A stretch of 64,000 nucleotides of DNA from Planctomycetota bacterium (GTDB lineage: Bacteria > Planctomycetota > UBA1135 > GCA-002686595): the NCBI GenBank assembly GCA_016709875.1, contig JADJLZ010000002.1, forward strand, positions 496,001 through 560,000, in the 5' to 3' direction. Shown here piece by piece: positions 16,012 to 25,120 of this stretch. The notes under the pieces are model-generated. The model ran no database searches. It worked only from the letters and a program-made list of their open reading frames with translations, and had not been told where the DNA came from. A program made the translations under genes and the position numbers. How positions within the stretch are numbered: position 1 is the first letter of the stretch; each line of letters opens with the position of its first letter.

Positions 16012-17796
16012 TCAATCGACACGCCAAAACGCGATTGCGTTGGTCGTGTTCGAGTGCCCCGCGCCCGCGGCGGTGTCGCGGAACCACGCCTGCGCGTCGC
16101 GCTCGGCCCCGATCAGGATCGTGGACATCGGGCCGCTTGTGAAGTCGCAGGGGAACATCGAGGTCCCGCCCGCATCCGAGGTCACGATCGGCAGGCGCTG
16201 GATCTGGCCGCCGGTCCAGCGCTGGCCATCTCCGAAGGGCACGCCCGACCACAGCCGCGTCGTTCCGTAGAGGAAGATCGTCGGCTTCGAGGCAGGAAGC
16301 CCGTCCGCGCGCAGCACGAAATCGTTCTGCGTCGCGCCCGGTGTTCCGCTCGCGCTGATGCCGGCGCGCTGGCCGGTCGAGTTCGGGTTCGTCGCGCCGT
16401 AGGCGAAGGTCGCATCGGTCGGCGTCGTGATCTTCTGGTTGATCCAGATCGTTGTCCCGGTGCAGCGGCCGAAGACCATGTCCAGGTCGCCGTCGTGGTC
16501 GAGGTCGAGCGTCTGCGTGTCGTACACGCCGACCATGTCGGCGGGCAGGATCCCGCTCACTCCGCGCCACGCACCGGTCGCGCTGCCGGCCTCCTCGCGC
16601 AGTACCACGTCGGTGCCGATCGTGCCGCCAAGGTTGTGATAGATGTGCAGCCTCGAGCCGCAGCCGGGGATGTCGACGTCCACGTTGGCGTGCATCGTGT
16701 CCGGCCAGCCGTCGCCGTCGAGGTCGACGATGTGGCAGGCCCCGCCGATCCCGTCGTCGGAACCGGAAACGAAGCTGTAGTTGTGGATCGGGTTCCAGAT
16801 CACGCGTCCGAGCGCGTCGGTGGCGGTGTTGAAGCGGTAGCCGTCCAGCCCGTCCTCGCTGAAGATCACGTCGGGTCGGCCGTCGCGATTGAGGTCACCG
16901 ACGTCGGAGTGGTACGTCGAACCGAGGCTGACGCTCGACTGGAAGCTCACCTGCGAGAAGAAGCCCGGGTTCGCGGTGGTGTTGTAGGCGACGCTCGTCG
17001 CCCCCGCCTGATTGCGGATGACGTCACCGAAGCCGTCCATGTTCATGTCGGCGATGTTGGCCGCCGTCCCGAAGCCCGTGGAGAGCATCGTCGCGTTGAT
17101 GTTGCTCGTCCCGGTGTCGACGAAGAAGCCGTTGCCGGTGTTCAACAGCAGCCGGTCGTCGAGGTTGCCGTAGTCGGCGAAGTACAGGTCGGGCGCCCCG
17201 TCGCCGTTGACGTCTCCCGCAGCGACCGCGCAGAAGTGCGGCGCGGTCGGGAAGATCGGAATGCGCGCGTCCTCGAAGCGCAGACCCTGCCAGACCCCGT
17301 TGATCGAACCCTTGTTGATGTACACGCGCGGATGGCTGATGTGGTGCGGCAATCCGTCGGCGAGGGTCGTGCAGGTGACCACGTCGAGCCAGCCGTCGAG
17401 GTTGACGTCGACGATCGCCACGTCGCGATCGTTCGTCGCGGTCAGGAAGCCCAGATCACCGGGCACGTCGCTGTCGCTCGCGAACTGCGCACTGCGGTCG
17501 ACGAGGATCCCGCCCTCGTTCATGAGCAGGTAGTTCGGGAAGGCGCCCGTGGTCGTGTAGGGCTGCTTGCGCACGACGACGAGGTCCGTCCAACCGTCGT
17601 TGTCGAGATCGCCGGCGGCGTAGTCCTTCTCCTGCGGGTCGGTCAGGATGTAGCTCGCGTCGGCGCCGTTCGCATCCTTGATGCGGCCGGTGCCGGGAGT
17701 GAAGGCGACCCACTGGTTGTCGAATTGCGCCAGCGCCGCGGGAGCACCGAGCGCGAGGACGAGAGCGGAACGAAGGAACTGCGCGGATCGGATCAC
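16012..17796 (-). CDS. Secreted FG-GAP/VCBS repeat protein, paralog 2
   Basis: A 594-residue secreted protein with a signal peptide ending PAALAQ and the same architecture as the flanking paralogs: a propeller of D-x-N/D-x-D-G repeats (AAGDLDNDGWTDLVV, IVDVNLDGWLDVVT, AAGDVNGDGAPDLYF, IVDLDGDGWPDTMH, LDLDHDGDLDMVF) and the C-terminal module ending TTNAIAFWRVD. Long blocks are identical to paralog 3 (GTGRIKDANGADASYIL; YINKGSINGVWQGLRFEDAR), showing a recent duplication. GAGGTG lies 3 nt before the ATG. The gene follows the di-haem protein gene in the same direction, with a hairpin between them. Confidence 0.87.
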   Translation of the reverse strand: MIRSAQFLRSALVLALGAPAALAQFDNQWVAFTPGTGRIKDANGADASYILTDPQEKDYAAGDLDNDGWTDLVVVRKQPYTTTGAFPNYLLMNEGGILVDRSAQFASDSDVPGDLGFLTATNDRDVAIVDVNLDGWLDVVTCTTLADGLPHHISHPRVYINKGSINGVWQGLRFEDARIPIFPTAPHFCAVAAGDVNGDGAPDLYFADYGNLDDRLLLNTGNGFFVDTGTSNINATMLSTGFGTAANIADMNMDGFGDVIRNQAGATSVAYNTTANPGFFSQVSFQSSVSLGSTYHSDVGDLNRDGRPDVIFSEDGLDGYRFNTATDALGRVIWNPIHNYSFVSGSDDGIGGACHIVDLDGDGWPDTMHANVDVDIPGCGSRLHIYHNLGGTIGTDVVLREEAGSATGAWRGVSGILPADMVGVYDTQTLDLDHDGDLDMVFGRCTGTTIWINQKITTPTDATFAYGATNPNSTGQRAGISASGTPGATQNDFVLRADGLPASKPTIFLYGTTRLWSGVPFGDGQRWTGGQIQRLPIVTSDAGGTSMFPCDFTSGPMSTILIGAERDAQAWFRDTAAGAGHSNTTNAIAFWRVD

Positions 17797-17839
17797 ATCA
17801 CACCTCGTTGCGGAAGGCGGGGGAAAAGGCGTTGCGAGA

Positions 17840-17863
17840 GCGCCCTCCGTCTCCGGAGGGCGC
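17840..17863 (-). other. Hairpin with GAGA (GNRA) loop after the di-haem gene
   Basis: A perfect 10-bp stem (GCGCCCTCCG / CGGAGGGCGC) with a loop reading GAGA on the transcribed minus strand, 6 bp beyond the di-haem gene stop. A TTTT appears only about 20 nt further on, so termination may be partial. Same stem length and loop as the hairpin at 15950-15973. Confidence 0.65.
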
Positions 17864-17869
17864 CTTGTC

Positions 17870-19276
17870 TCAAGGACCCGTGAACGCGCGCTGCAGCACC
17901 CCGAAGTCCTCGAGGTCGAAGTCGCCGTCCTGGTCGAAGTCGGCGACAGCGCCGACCGAGTCGGGAGTGTAGGGCACCGCAGGCGCGGGCCCGTTCACGA
18001 GCGGGTAGAGGAAGAACCAGTCGACCTCGTCCACGTTGTTGTTGGCTTCGAAGTCGAACTCGAGCCGGCCGAGCGAGAGCAGGAAGTTCTGCAGCGCGGT
18101 CTTGTCGGCCGCCGAGAGCGCGCTGTACGCGTTCGCGGAGGCGAGGCCCTCGCCGTCGTGCGCCAGGATCGCGCTCTGGATGTTGGCGCCCGGGGAGGCT
18201 CCCGATGCGCGGCCGTCGTGCAGCAGCGCGACCGGGGCGCGGAAGGCGACGCCCCACAGCGGCGCGGTGCGCATTTCGGTCTCGGTCGCAGCGCCCTGCG
18301 CAATCCCGTCCCCGAGCGACCCCATGTCGTGCACGAGGAAGTCCGAGTACGGCTTCAAGTTCACGTTCGCGATGCCGGGCTCGGCCAGTGAACTCGCCAA
18401 GAAGGGCGCCGAGAGGTGGCAGGAAGCACAGCCGACCGCATTGAAGACCTGCTCGCCGTGCATGCCCGTACGCGGCGTCTGCGGCGGCGGCGCGAGGTAG
18501 CGCTGGAAGTCCGTCATGCGGTCGATCAGGAACTTCCCGCTCGAATCCATCGGATCCTCGGGGTCCTGCACGGAATCGCACTGCGCCAGCCGCGCGAGAT
18601 CGCCGTTGGGCGCGTTCTCGACCGGCAGGAAGCGGTTGGTGAGCCCCATCTCGTTCAACGAGGCGTCGGAGGAGAAGGAGAGCACGGTGGCTACCTGCGA
18701 TTTCCAGCCGAAGCGGCCGACGCGCAGCGGCGATCCGGGCGGATCCTCGAGCCCCGCGACCATGTGCGTGTGGCCGTGCACGCCGGGCGGCGGAAAGACC
18801 TCGTTGACCAGGATGTCCCCGTCGAGGATCGCCTCCACCAGCCCGAACCCGAAGGTCGGCGGCGTGATCCGGTGGATCACGACGTCGGCTTGCGGCGGCA
18901 CGACCTCGTCGCAGCCGGGCGAGTTGATCGAGAAGGACTCGAGCAGCGATCCCCCGAGATTGTCGAGCGGATCGAAGGGCGTCGAGCCCGTCGCCGCCAC
19001 GCCGAAACGCGTGACGAAGATCGAGCTCGAACCGCCTGTCTGCGGACCGAGGTGGCAACTCTTGCAGGACTGGTTGTTGAAGATCGGGCCCAGACCCTGC
19101 GCGGGTGTCAGCTGCGTGTCGAAGACCACCTTGCCCGCGGCGAAGTTCGCGAGTTGCGCGGCGTCGAGGCCGGGCAAGGGAGCCCCCATCCGCGGCTGGA
19201 TCTCCTGAGCGGAGCCCAGCGCGGAGAGCACGAGACTGGCGGCCGCGAGTGCCGTGATTTCGCGGATCGAATCCAT
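17870..19276 (-). CDS. Di-haem oxidoreductase/peroxidase-like protein with EF-loop tail
   Basis: A 468-residue secreted protein resembling the di-haem thiol oxidoreductase-like (DHOR, cytochrome c peroxidase-related) family. A signal peptide ends near LGSAQE. Two c-type haem motifs are present, CKSCH at residues 71-75 and CASCH at 283-287, and the second domain has the family's RTAPLWGVAFRAPVALLHDGRA. The last ~25 residues (DFDQDGDFDLEDFGVLQRAF) resemble a single dockerin-like calcium loop. It starts 7 bp after the stop of VCBS paralog 3, so the two are co-transcribed. The reaction is unknown; electron transfer or peroxide reduction in the periplasm is plausible. Confidence 0.85.
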   Translation of the reverse strand: MDSIREITALAAASLVLSALGSAQEIQPRMGAPLPGLDAAQLANFAAGKVVFDTQLTPAQGLGPIFNNQSCKSCHLGPQTGGSSSIFVTRFGVAATGSTPFDPLDNLGGSLLESFSINSPGCDEVVPPQADVVIHRITPPTFGFGLVEAILDGDILVNEVFPPPGVHGHTHMVAGLEDPPGSPLRVGRFGWKSQVATVLSFSSDASLNEMGLTNRFLPVENAPNGDLARLAQCDSVQDPEDPMDSSGKFLIDRMTDFQRYLAPPPQTPRTGMHGEQVFNAVGCASCHLSAPFLASSLAEPGIANVNLKPYSDFLVHDMGSLGDGIAQGAATETEMRTAPLWGVAFRAPVALLHDGRASGASPGANIQSAILAHDGEGLASANAYSALSAADKTALQNFLLSLGRLEFDFEANNNVDEVDWFFLYPLVNGPAPAVPYTPDSVGAVADFDQDGDFDLEDFGVLQRAFTGP

Positions 19277-19283
19277 GTTCGCC

Positions 19284-21089
19284 TCAGTCGACGCGCCAGA
19301 AGGCCAGCGCATTGGTGGTGTTGCTGTGGCCCGCGCCCGCCGGCGGGTCGCGGAACCAGGCCTGCACGTCGCGCTCGGCGCCGATCTGGATCGTCGCGAG
19401 CGGGTTCGCAGTGAAGTCGCACGGGAACATGGCCGTGCCGCTCGCATCCGAGGTCACGGCCGGCAGGCGCTGGATCGGGCCGGCCGTCCAGCGCTGTCCG
19501 TCGCCGAAGGGAACCGGCGACCAAAGGCGCGTGGTGCCGTAGAGGAAGATCGTCGTCTTCAGCGGCGGGAGACCCTCGGCGCGCAGGACGAAGTCGTTCA
19601 AGGTCGTGCCCGGCGTGCCGCTCGCGCTCATGCTGCCCTTCTGGCCGCTCGAGTTGACGTTCGTGCTGCCGTAGGCGTAGGTCGAAGCGGTCGGCGTGGT
19701 GACCTTCTGGTTCATCCACACGAAGGTGCCGTTGCAGCGACCGAAGACCATGTCGAGGTCGCCGTCGTTGTCGAGGTCGAGCGTCGCGACGTCGAAGGTG
19801 CCGGTCAGGTCGTTGGCGGTCATGCCCTGGACGCCGCGCCAGGCGCCCGTCGCGCTGCCCGCTTCTTCCTTGAGCACGACCTCGCCGCCGATCGCGCCGC
19901 CGAGGTTGTGGTAGATGTGCGCGCGGCGTCCGCAGCCGCCGATGTCGACGTCCACGTCGGCGTGGATCGTGTCCGGCCAGCCGTCGCCGTCGAGGTCGAC
20001 GATGTGGCACGAGCCGCCGAAGCCGTCGTCCGCGCCGGTCACGAAGCTGTAGAAGTGCAGCGCGCCCCAGATCGGACGACCGAGTCCATCCGTGCCGAGG
20101 TTGTAGCGGTACGAGTCCGCGCCGTCGTCACTCGTGATGATGTCCGGACGGCCGTCGCGGTTCAGGTCGCCCGCGTCGACGTGGTAGGTCGCGCCGCTGC
20201 CTTCGTTCGACTGGTAGAGCAGCGTCGGGAAGTGACCGTGGTTGTTCGGGTCGTTGGTCGCGATCGAGGCCATCGGGCCCGCGCCCAGACCGGTGACGCC
20301 CGAGCTGCGCACGATGTCGTTCCAGCCGTCGCCGGTCATGTCGAGGATGTTGGCCGCGGAGCCGAAGGCAGCGTCGAGCATCGCGGCGCCGATCAGCGTC
20401 GTGCCCGAGTCGGTGAAGAAGCCGTTGCCGTTGTTGATCAGCAGCTTGTCGCTCAGGTTGCCGTAGTCGGCGAAGTACAGGTCCGGAGCCCCGTCGCCGT
20501 TCACGTCACCAGCCGCGACGCCGCAGAAGTGCGGCGCGATGGAGAAGGTCGGCATGCGCGCGTCCTCGAAGCGCAGGCCCTGCCAAACGCCATTGATCGA
20601 GCCCTTGTTGATGTAGACGCGCGGGTGGCTGATCGCGTGCGGCAGACCGTCACCGAGCGTGGTGCAGGTGATCACGTCCGGCCAGCCGTCGAGATTGACG
20701 TCCGCGATCACCACGTCGCGGTCGTTGGTCGCGGTCAGGAACCCCAGGTCGCCGGGCACGTCGGTGTCGCTCGCGTACTGTGCGCTGCGGTCGACGAGGA
20801 TCCCGCCCTCGTTCATCAGCAGGTAGTTCGGGTACATCCCGCCCGTCGTGTAGGGCTGCTTGCGCATGACGACGAGGTCCGTCCAGCCGTCCATGTTGAG
20901 GTCGCCGGCGGCGAAGTCCTTCTCCTGCGCGTCGTTCAGGATGTAGCTCGCATCGGCGCCGTTGGCGTCCTTGATGCGGCCGGTGCCGGGCGTGAAGTTG
21001 ACCCAGGTGTTGTCGAATTGGGCGAACGCGCCGGGCGAGAGCAGGACCGCGGCCAGCAGTGACAGTGTGGTGATGTGCTTCGAGTTCAT
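19284..21089 (-). CDS. Secreted FG-GAP/VCBS repeat protein, paralog 3
   Basis: A 601-residue secreted protein with a signal peptide ending GAFAQ, the first of the three tandem paralogs. It carries FG-GAP/VCBS calcium-loop repeats (AAGDLNMDGWTDLVV, IADVNLDGWPDVIT, AAGDVNGDGAPDLYF, DAGDLNRDGRPDIIT, IVDLDGDGWPDTIH, LDLDNDGDLDMVF) and the shared C-terminal module ending TTNALAFWRVD. Relative to paralog 2 the main difference is a segment near residues 245-275 (GVTGLGAGPMASIAT). It is followed after 7 bp by the di-haem gene. No signature of an anchoring or sorting signal is seen at the C-terminus. Confidence 0.87.
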   Translation of the reverse strand: MNSKHITTLSLLAAVLLSPGAFAQFDNTWVNFTPGTGRIKDANGADASYILNDAQEKDFAAGDLNMDGWTDLVVMRKQPYTTGGMYPNYLLMNEGGILVDRSAQYASDTDVPGDLGFLTATNDRDVVIADVNLDGWPDVITCTTLGDGLPHAISHPRVYINKGSINGVWQGLRFEDARMPTFSIAPHFCGVAAGDVNGDGAPDLYFADYGNLSDKLLINNGNGFFTDSGTTLIGAAMLDAAFGSAANILDMTGDGWNDIVRSSGVTGLGAGPMASIATNDPNNHGHFPTLLYQSNEGSGATYHVDAGDLNRDGRPDIITSDDGADSYRYNLGTDGLGRPIWGALHFYSFVTGADDGFGGSCHIVDLDGDGWPDTIHADVDVDIGGCGRRAHIYHNLGGAIGGEVVLKEEAGSATGAWRGVQGMTANDLTGTFDVATLDLDNDGDLDMVFGRCNGTFVWMNQKVTTPTASTYAYGSTNVNSSGQKGSMSASGTPGTTLNDFVLRAEGLPPLKTTIFLYGTTRLWSPVPFGDGQRWTAGPIQRLPAVTSDASGTAMFPCDFTANPLATIQIGAERDVQAWFRDPPAGAGHSNTTNALAFWRVD

Positions 21090-21153
21090 GAAGGTGAGGA
21101 GGCTGGAGATCGGGGACGTGACGAGGAGAGGTGTACGCAGGCTGCGAGCGCGC

Positions 21154-22137
21154 TTACTGAACGACCTGCACGGCTTCGGATTCGCTGACGAACTCGAGTC
21201 CGGTGCTGGGGAGGTAGAAGGCGTGGTTCACGGTCTTCCCGACGAAGCGGGAGTCCGGATGGAAGACCACGCGTCCGCGACCATTGGCGTCCAGGACGCC
21301 CATGGAGTTCTGGAGGATCGCGGTGTTCGGGTGATTGACGGTGAAGCTCGTGTAGCCGTCGGGGTGCACGGGCAGGATCGCGCCGCCGGGCAGCATCAGG
21401 CCGGGCGTCGTGCCGCTCAGCGAACCCAGGCACACGTAGGTGCGGCCCGCGTTCGCGGGGCCCGCGTCGATCGCGAGCGTCTGCTCCTGGCCGACGCCGA
21501 CCGAGACGACTCCGGGGCGCGCGAGGATCGCGTGGACCTCGACCACGAGCGCGTTCGAGCTCGTGTTGCCGACCTTGTCGACCTTGTAGAAGGGCGTCCC
21601 TGTCTGGCCGGGCAGGATCACATTCGCGCGCGAGCCGTGCGCCGCGAGCGAGTACGTGCCGACGACGTAGGGCGCCGCGAGATCGCCGCTCACCAGCACC
21701 TGCGGGGCCGAGGGCTGTGCGACGCCGAGAACGACGTTGCCAAGCGGCGCGGCCGCGATCGTGTTGCGGATCGTGTTCTGAGCGCCGCCGACTTGGACGA
21801 GCTCGCCGCCGACGATCGTGCCGCCGAAACCCGCGGGGTTCGAGAAACCCAGGGGCGGAGCGAAGCTCGCCATCGTCCCGCTGGTCGGGTTCGTGGCTTG
21901 CGGCAGGGCGCCTCCGCTGAACGACAGGTTGGTGCTGAAGTACGCCAGGCCGTCGCTCGAAGCGTTGCTGAGCGTGCCGACCACCTGGTAGTGGGCGACC
22001 CGGCCGGGGCCGACCTGGAGCGTGTGCACCCCCAGGTTTCCCTGGAGATCCAGGGCGAGGTCGGTGTTGGCCGTCGGGGCGGGGGGAAGGGCGGAGAGGA
22101 GGACCGCCACGCTGTAGGTAGAGAAAAGGGAACTCAT
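21154..22137 (-). CDS. Secreted protein of unknown function with planctomycete C-terminal module
   Basis: A 327-residue protein with a short hydrophobic N-terminus (signal-like, residues 5-20) and a beta-rich body. The last ~100 residues (TYVCLGSLSGTTPGLML ... GVLDANGRGRVVF) match a C-terminal module I recognise from many secreted planctomycete proteins (pattern: SGT-PG, a long gap, LG.LDA.GRA, then an aromatic-rich end). No enzymatic motif is visible. It sits upstream of the VCBS array in the same direction, 64 bp before paralog 3, and may belong to the same transcription unit. Confidence 0.7.
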   Translation of the reverse strand: MSSLFSTYSVAVLLSALPPAPTANTDLALDLQGNLGVHTLQVGPGRVAHYQVVGTLSNASSDGLAYFSTNLSFSGGALPQATNPTSGTMASFAPPLGFSNPAGFGGTIVGGELVQVGGAQNTIRNTIAAAPLGNVVLGVAQPSAPQVLVSGDLAAPYVVGTYSLAAHGSRANVILPGQTGTPFYKVDKVGNTSSNALVVEVHAILARPGVVSVGVGQEQTLAIDAGPANAGRTYVCLGSLSGTTPGLMLPGGAILPVHPDGYTSFTVNHPNTAILQNSMGVLDANGRGRVVFHPDSRFVGKTVNHAFYLPSTGLEFVSESEAVQVVQ

Positions 22138-22403
22138 CGCTGGAGCATCGAGGATACGACGAACGTGCCCCGGCGGAGGAACCTGCCAACAATCCTCTTC
22201 TCGGGGACGCAGCCCTTACCCGCTTGGGATCCCAGGGCTACCGCTCGAACCTCGGAATGAGACTGAGACGCAACGTCGGCCCTCCCGGTTCCGGGGAGCT
22301 CCCCGCGCGGAGACCTGCGTAGAATCGTCTCCCATGGCGAAGCCCCCCCCTCCGGACGCGGCCCTCCCCCGATTCCTCGCCCTCGCGGCCGCCCTGCGAC
22401 AGG

Positions 22404-23309
22404 GTGGCGGCCTTTTTCGAAGACTGGACCCTCCTCAGGCACTCGATCGTGAGCCTGCTGCTCGCGGAGGGCGAACCGGAGTCGCTCGTGCGCGACATGC
22501 GCGCACGAATGACTGAGCTGCGCGCGCTGGCGAGCTTCTGGGACGGCCTCAGCCACTCGCTGCGGATCTTTGCCGCGGCTTCCCTGATTACGCAGGGCGA
22601 GAGCTCGAAGGCCTTCTACGCCGACTGGAAACGTGCCCGTAAGCTATTTCGTGACAATAGGTTACCGCGAGATGGAAGCGCCGAACTGCTGGGCTTTCTG
22701 ATCCTGCGAGAGAGCGGGAGCTCGTTGTCGGCCTCCCAAGTCGCGCGCCTGGCCGAACTCTTCCGCGAGGTCCGCAAGGACCACCGCTGGCTGCTCGGCG
22801 CCGGCGAGTACCCCACGCTCGCGCTGCTCTCGCAGACCGAGGCCCCCGCCGGAGAGATCGCGCGCCGCGTGGAGCAGATCTTGAAGCGCCTCGAGGAGCG
22901 CGGCTTCCGCTCGCGCGGGCGGCTGCTCCCGATCTCGCAGATGCTGTTCTTCGCGCCGGAGGCCGACTCGGTCGTCTGCGACCGCTTCGAGGCTGTCTGG
23001 CGGGAGTTCCAGGCGCAGGGCCTGAAGATGTTCGCCAGCGACTACGACGAGGTCGCGCTGCTGTGCTTCGCACCGCGCACGCCGCGCGAGATCGTACGGC
23101 GCGTGCTCGAGCACCGCGAGCCGATCGCCGCACTGCGTCCCAAGCCCGGGCGCGAGGCGAGCTTCAGCCTCGCCTGCTCGACCGCCTTCCTCGAACTGGT
23201 CGGCGGCGATCCCAAGCTGCGCAAGCTCAGCCGTGCGCAGGCGGCACTGCAAGTGCGCTCGATCCTGGCCTCGCGCCAGGCGGCTGCTGCGGCGGCGGCG
23301 TCGAGCTAG
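22404..23309 (+). CDS. DUF4003-like helical protein
   Basis: A 301-residue, alpha-helical soluble protein. The pattern (SHSLRIFAAASLI, AFYADWKRARKLFRDNRLPRDGSAELLGFLIL, then helices every ~35 residues) resembles the DUF4003 family, best known from Bacillota; function unknown. The start is uncertain: the open frame begins with a GTG at 22404, while an ATG at 22334 opens a different frame (MAKPPPPDAALPRFLALAAALRQGGG) that runs into the same region at CTTTTTC. A one-base slip there would join the two. An alanine-rich tail closes the protein. The 3' end overlaps the convergent kinase/ATPase gene by 4 bp. Confidence 0.6.
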   Translation: MAAFFEDWTLLRHSIVSLLLAEGEPESLVRDMRARMTELRALASFWDGLSHSLRIFAAASLITQGESSKAFYADWKRARKLFRDNRLPRDGSAELLGFLILRESGSSLSASQVARLAELFREVRKDHRWLLGAGEYPTLALLSQTEAPAGEIARRVEQILKRLEERGFRSRGRLLPISQMLFFAPEADSVVCDRFEAVWREFQAQGLKMFASDYDEVALLCFAPRTPREIVRRVLEHREPIAALRPKPGREASFSLACSTAFLELVGGDPKLRKLSRAQAALQVRSILASRQAAAAAAASS

Positions 23310-24889
23310 GCCAACCCGCGCTGCGCGAGCAAGAGGAGCGCGCGCTCGAGCGATTCGGCCTTCGTCCCGGAGGTGTCGACCGCGCTCTCGAGCGGCCGCG
23401 TACGCGCGCCAAAGGGCTCCCAGGTCGCGCGCACGTGCTGGTAGATCTCCCAGTCGGCGTCGGAGGGATCGCCGCTGCGCCGCGCGAGCCGCGCGCGCAC
23501 CTGCGCATCCCCCGCCGTGCAGACGAGGATCTCGACCCTCACGCCCCAGTCGCGCGCGGCGTCGACGAAGGCCAGTCGGCGCGCCTCCTCCTTGAAGCTC
23601 GCGTCCACGAGCACGCGCCGGCCCGAAAAAAGCAGTTCTTTCGCGCGCGCGAGGCACTCGCCGTAGGTGCGCTCGTTCCACTGCGGCGTGTAGATCCCGC
23701 CGCGCACCTGCGCACGGCCCGAGCTCGTAGGGTCCAGGCCCGCGAGCTCCTTGCGGATCGCATCGCTGCGCAGCCAGACGAAACCGGCGCGCTCGGCGAG
23801 ACCCGCGGCGAGCACGGATTTTCCCGTGCCGGGCAGGCCTCCGACCAGCACGAGACAGGGCCGCTGCGCCGGCGGGGCGAGTTCGCCCACCGCGAGCTGC
23901 ACGTGCGCGCGTGCGAGCTGCAACGCGCGCTCGCGCTCGAACGCGGGCACGCCAGCGCCTTCCGCAAGCAGCACGCGCACCTTGGCGCGCACGCTCGAGC
24001 GATAGGCGAGGTAGAGCGGCACGAGCGCGCGCGCGTCCTCGTCGCCGCTCGCGCCGAGCCAGCTCTCGAGCAGCACGCTCGCGGAGTCCCACGCGCCGTG
24101 CGCCTGCAGGTCCATCGCCAGGAAGGCGACGTCGCTGACCGGATCGGCGTCGCGGAAACGCTCGGAGAACTCGATGCAGTCGACGATCACGATCTCGTCC
24201 CCGGGCAGCACGTAGACGTGTTCGAGGCGCAGATCGCCGTGCGTTTCGCGCGCCCGTCCCTGTGCCGCGCGGCGCTCGATGCAGGCGCGCTGGCGCGCGA
24301 GTTCGGCCTCGAAGGAGCGCGTGAAGCGCTCGAGCTCCGCGTGCGGCGCGACCAGGCCCGCGCGCGCCTCGAGGAACGCGAGGTTCTCGCGCGCGAGCGC
24401 GGCCACATTCTCGAAACCCGCCCAGCGCGCGCATTCGGGCCCGCCGCGAGCGGCCGCGTGGAACTGCGCGAGGCGCCGGCCGATCGCCGCGACGAGCGGC
24501 GCGTCGAGCGGCCCTTCGCGCAGCCTGTGCGCGAGCGTCGCCTCCTCCGGCAAGCGCCGCATGTGGACCGCGTACTCGATCGCCTCGCCCGCGCCGTCGA
24601 GCGCGATCCGCCCATCGGCCAAGCTGATCGGCACGACGCCCAGGTACACGCCCGGCGCAAGACGCCGGTTGAGCTCGACCTCGGCCGCGCACATCTCCTT
24701 GCGCTTCGCGAGAGTGGAGTAGTCGAGGAAGCCGAAGTCGACCGGCTTCTTGAACTTGTAGACGTGCTCCCCCGCGAGGATCACGGCCGAGCCGTGCGTG
24801 TGGACGATCTCGATCGCGGGCGCGGGATGAGGGAAAGCCTCAGGCCCCGCGAGCGCCTCCAGGATCGCGGCTAGATCCGGGGTGTTCAT
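23306..24889 (-). CDS. Aminoglycoside phosphotransferase-like kinase fused to P-loop ATPase
   Basis: A 527-residue two-domain protein. Residues about 1-320 form an APH/choline kinase-like domain with VYKFKKPVDFGFLDYST, the catalytic loop ETHGDLRLEHVYVLPG and IVDCIEFSERFRDADPVSDVAF. Residues about 340-500 form a Zeta-toxin/AAA_33-like P-loop kinase with Walker A LVGGLPGTGKS and VLVDASFKEEARR. This fusion is widespread in bacteria and usually annotated as bifunctional aminoglycoside phosphotransferase/ATP-binding protein; the natural substrate is not known and drug resistance should not be assumed. The start at 24889 (MNTPDL) is one of two close ATGs (24901 is the other). Confidence 0.85.
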   Translation of the reverse strand: MNTPDLAAILEALAGPEAFPHPAPAIEIVHTHGSAVILAGEHVYKFKKPVDFGFLDYSTLAKRKEMCAAEVELNRRLAPGVYLGVVPISLADGRIALDGAGEAIEYAVHMRRLPEEATLAHRLREGPLDAPLVAAIGRRLAQFHAAARGGPECARWAGFENVAALARENLAFLEARAGLVAPHAELERFTRSFEAELARQRACIERRAAQGRARETHGDLRLEHVYVLPGDEIVIVDCIEFSERFRDADPVSDVAFLAMDLQAHGAWDSASVLLESWLGASGDEDARALVPLYLAYRSSVRAKVRVLLAEGAGVPAFERERALQLARAHVQLAVGELAPPAQRPCLVLVGGLPGTGKSVLAAGLAERAGFVWLRSDAIRKELAGLDPTSSGRAQVRGGIYTPQWNERTYGECLARAKELLFSGRRVLVDASFKEEARRLAFVDAARDWGVRVEILVCTAGDAQVRARLARRSGDPSDADWEIYQHVRATWEPFGARTRPLESAVDTSGTKAESLERALLLLAQRGLA

Positions 24890-25120
24890 GCGGACACGCA
24901 TCAGAGCCCATGCGGCCTCCGCGCACAATTCGGCCGTGCGTGAGCCCGGCCCGGTGAACCCACGCTTCCCCGGGGGGGTGCAGCCCTCGCGCTTGGCCTT
25001 GAGGGCCTCGAAATGCCGCCGCGGCGAAGCAGCGGGCGTGGCCGCGGCACGGGTACTCCAGCCGCACTCCAGTCTTGCGGCTTGCGAGGTCGAGATTGGG
25101 GATTCCCCCCGCTTCCCCGC

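Noticed and set aside
14058..16142. Long plus-strand open frames opposite the VCBS genes (also 15508-17883 and 19254-21062)
   Set aside because: They are antisense shadows with valine- and arginine-rich sequence; the minus strand carries signal peptides and calcium-loop repeats.
23306..24889. Antibiotic resistance gene (aminoglycoside phosphotransferase)
   Set aside because: The APH-like domain belongs to a widespread fusion of unknown substrate; sequence alone does not support resistance.
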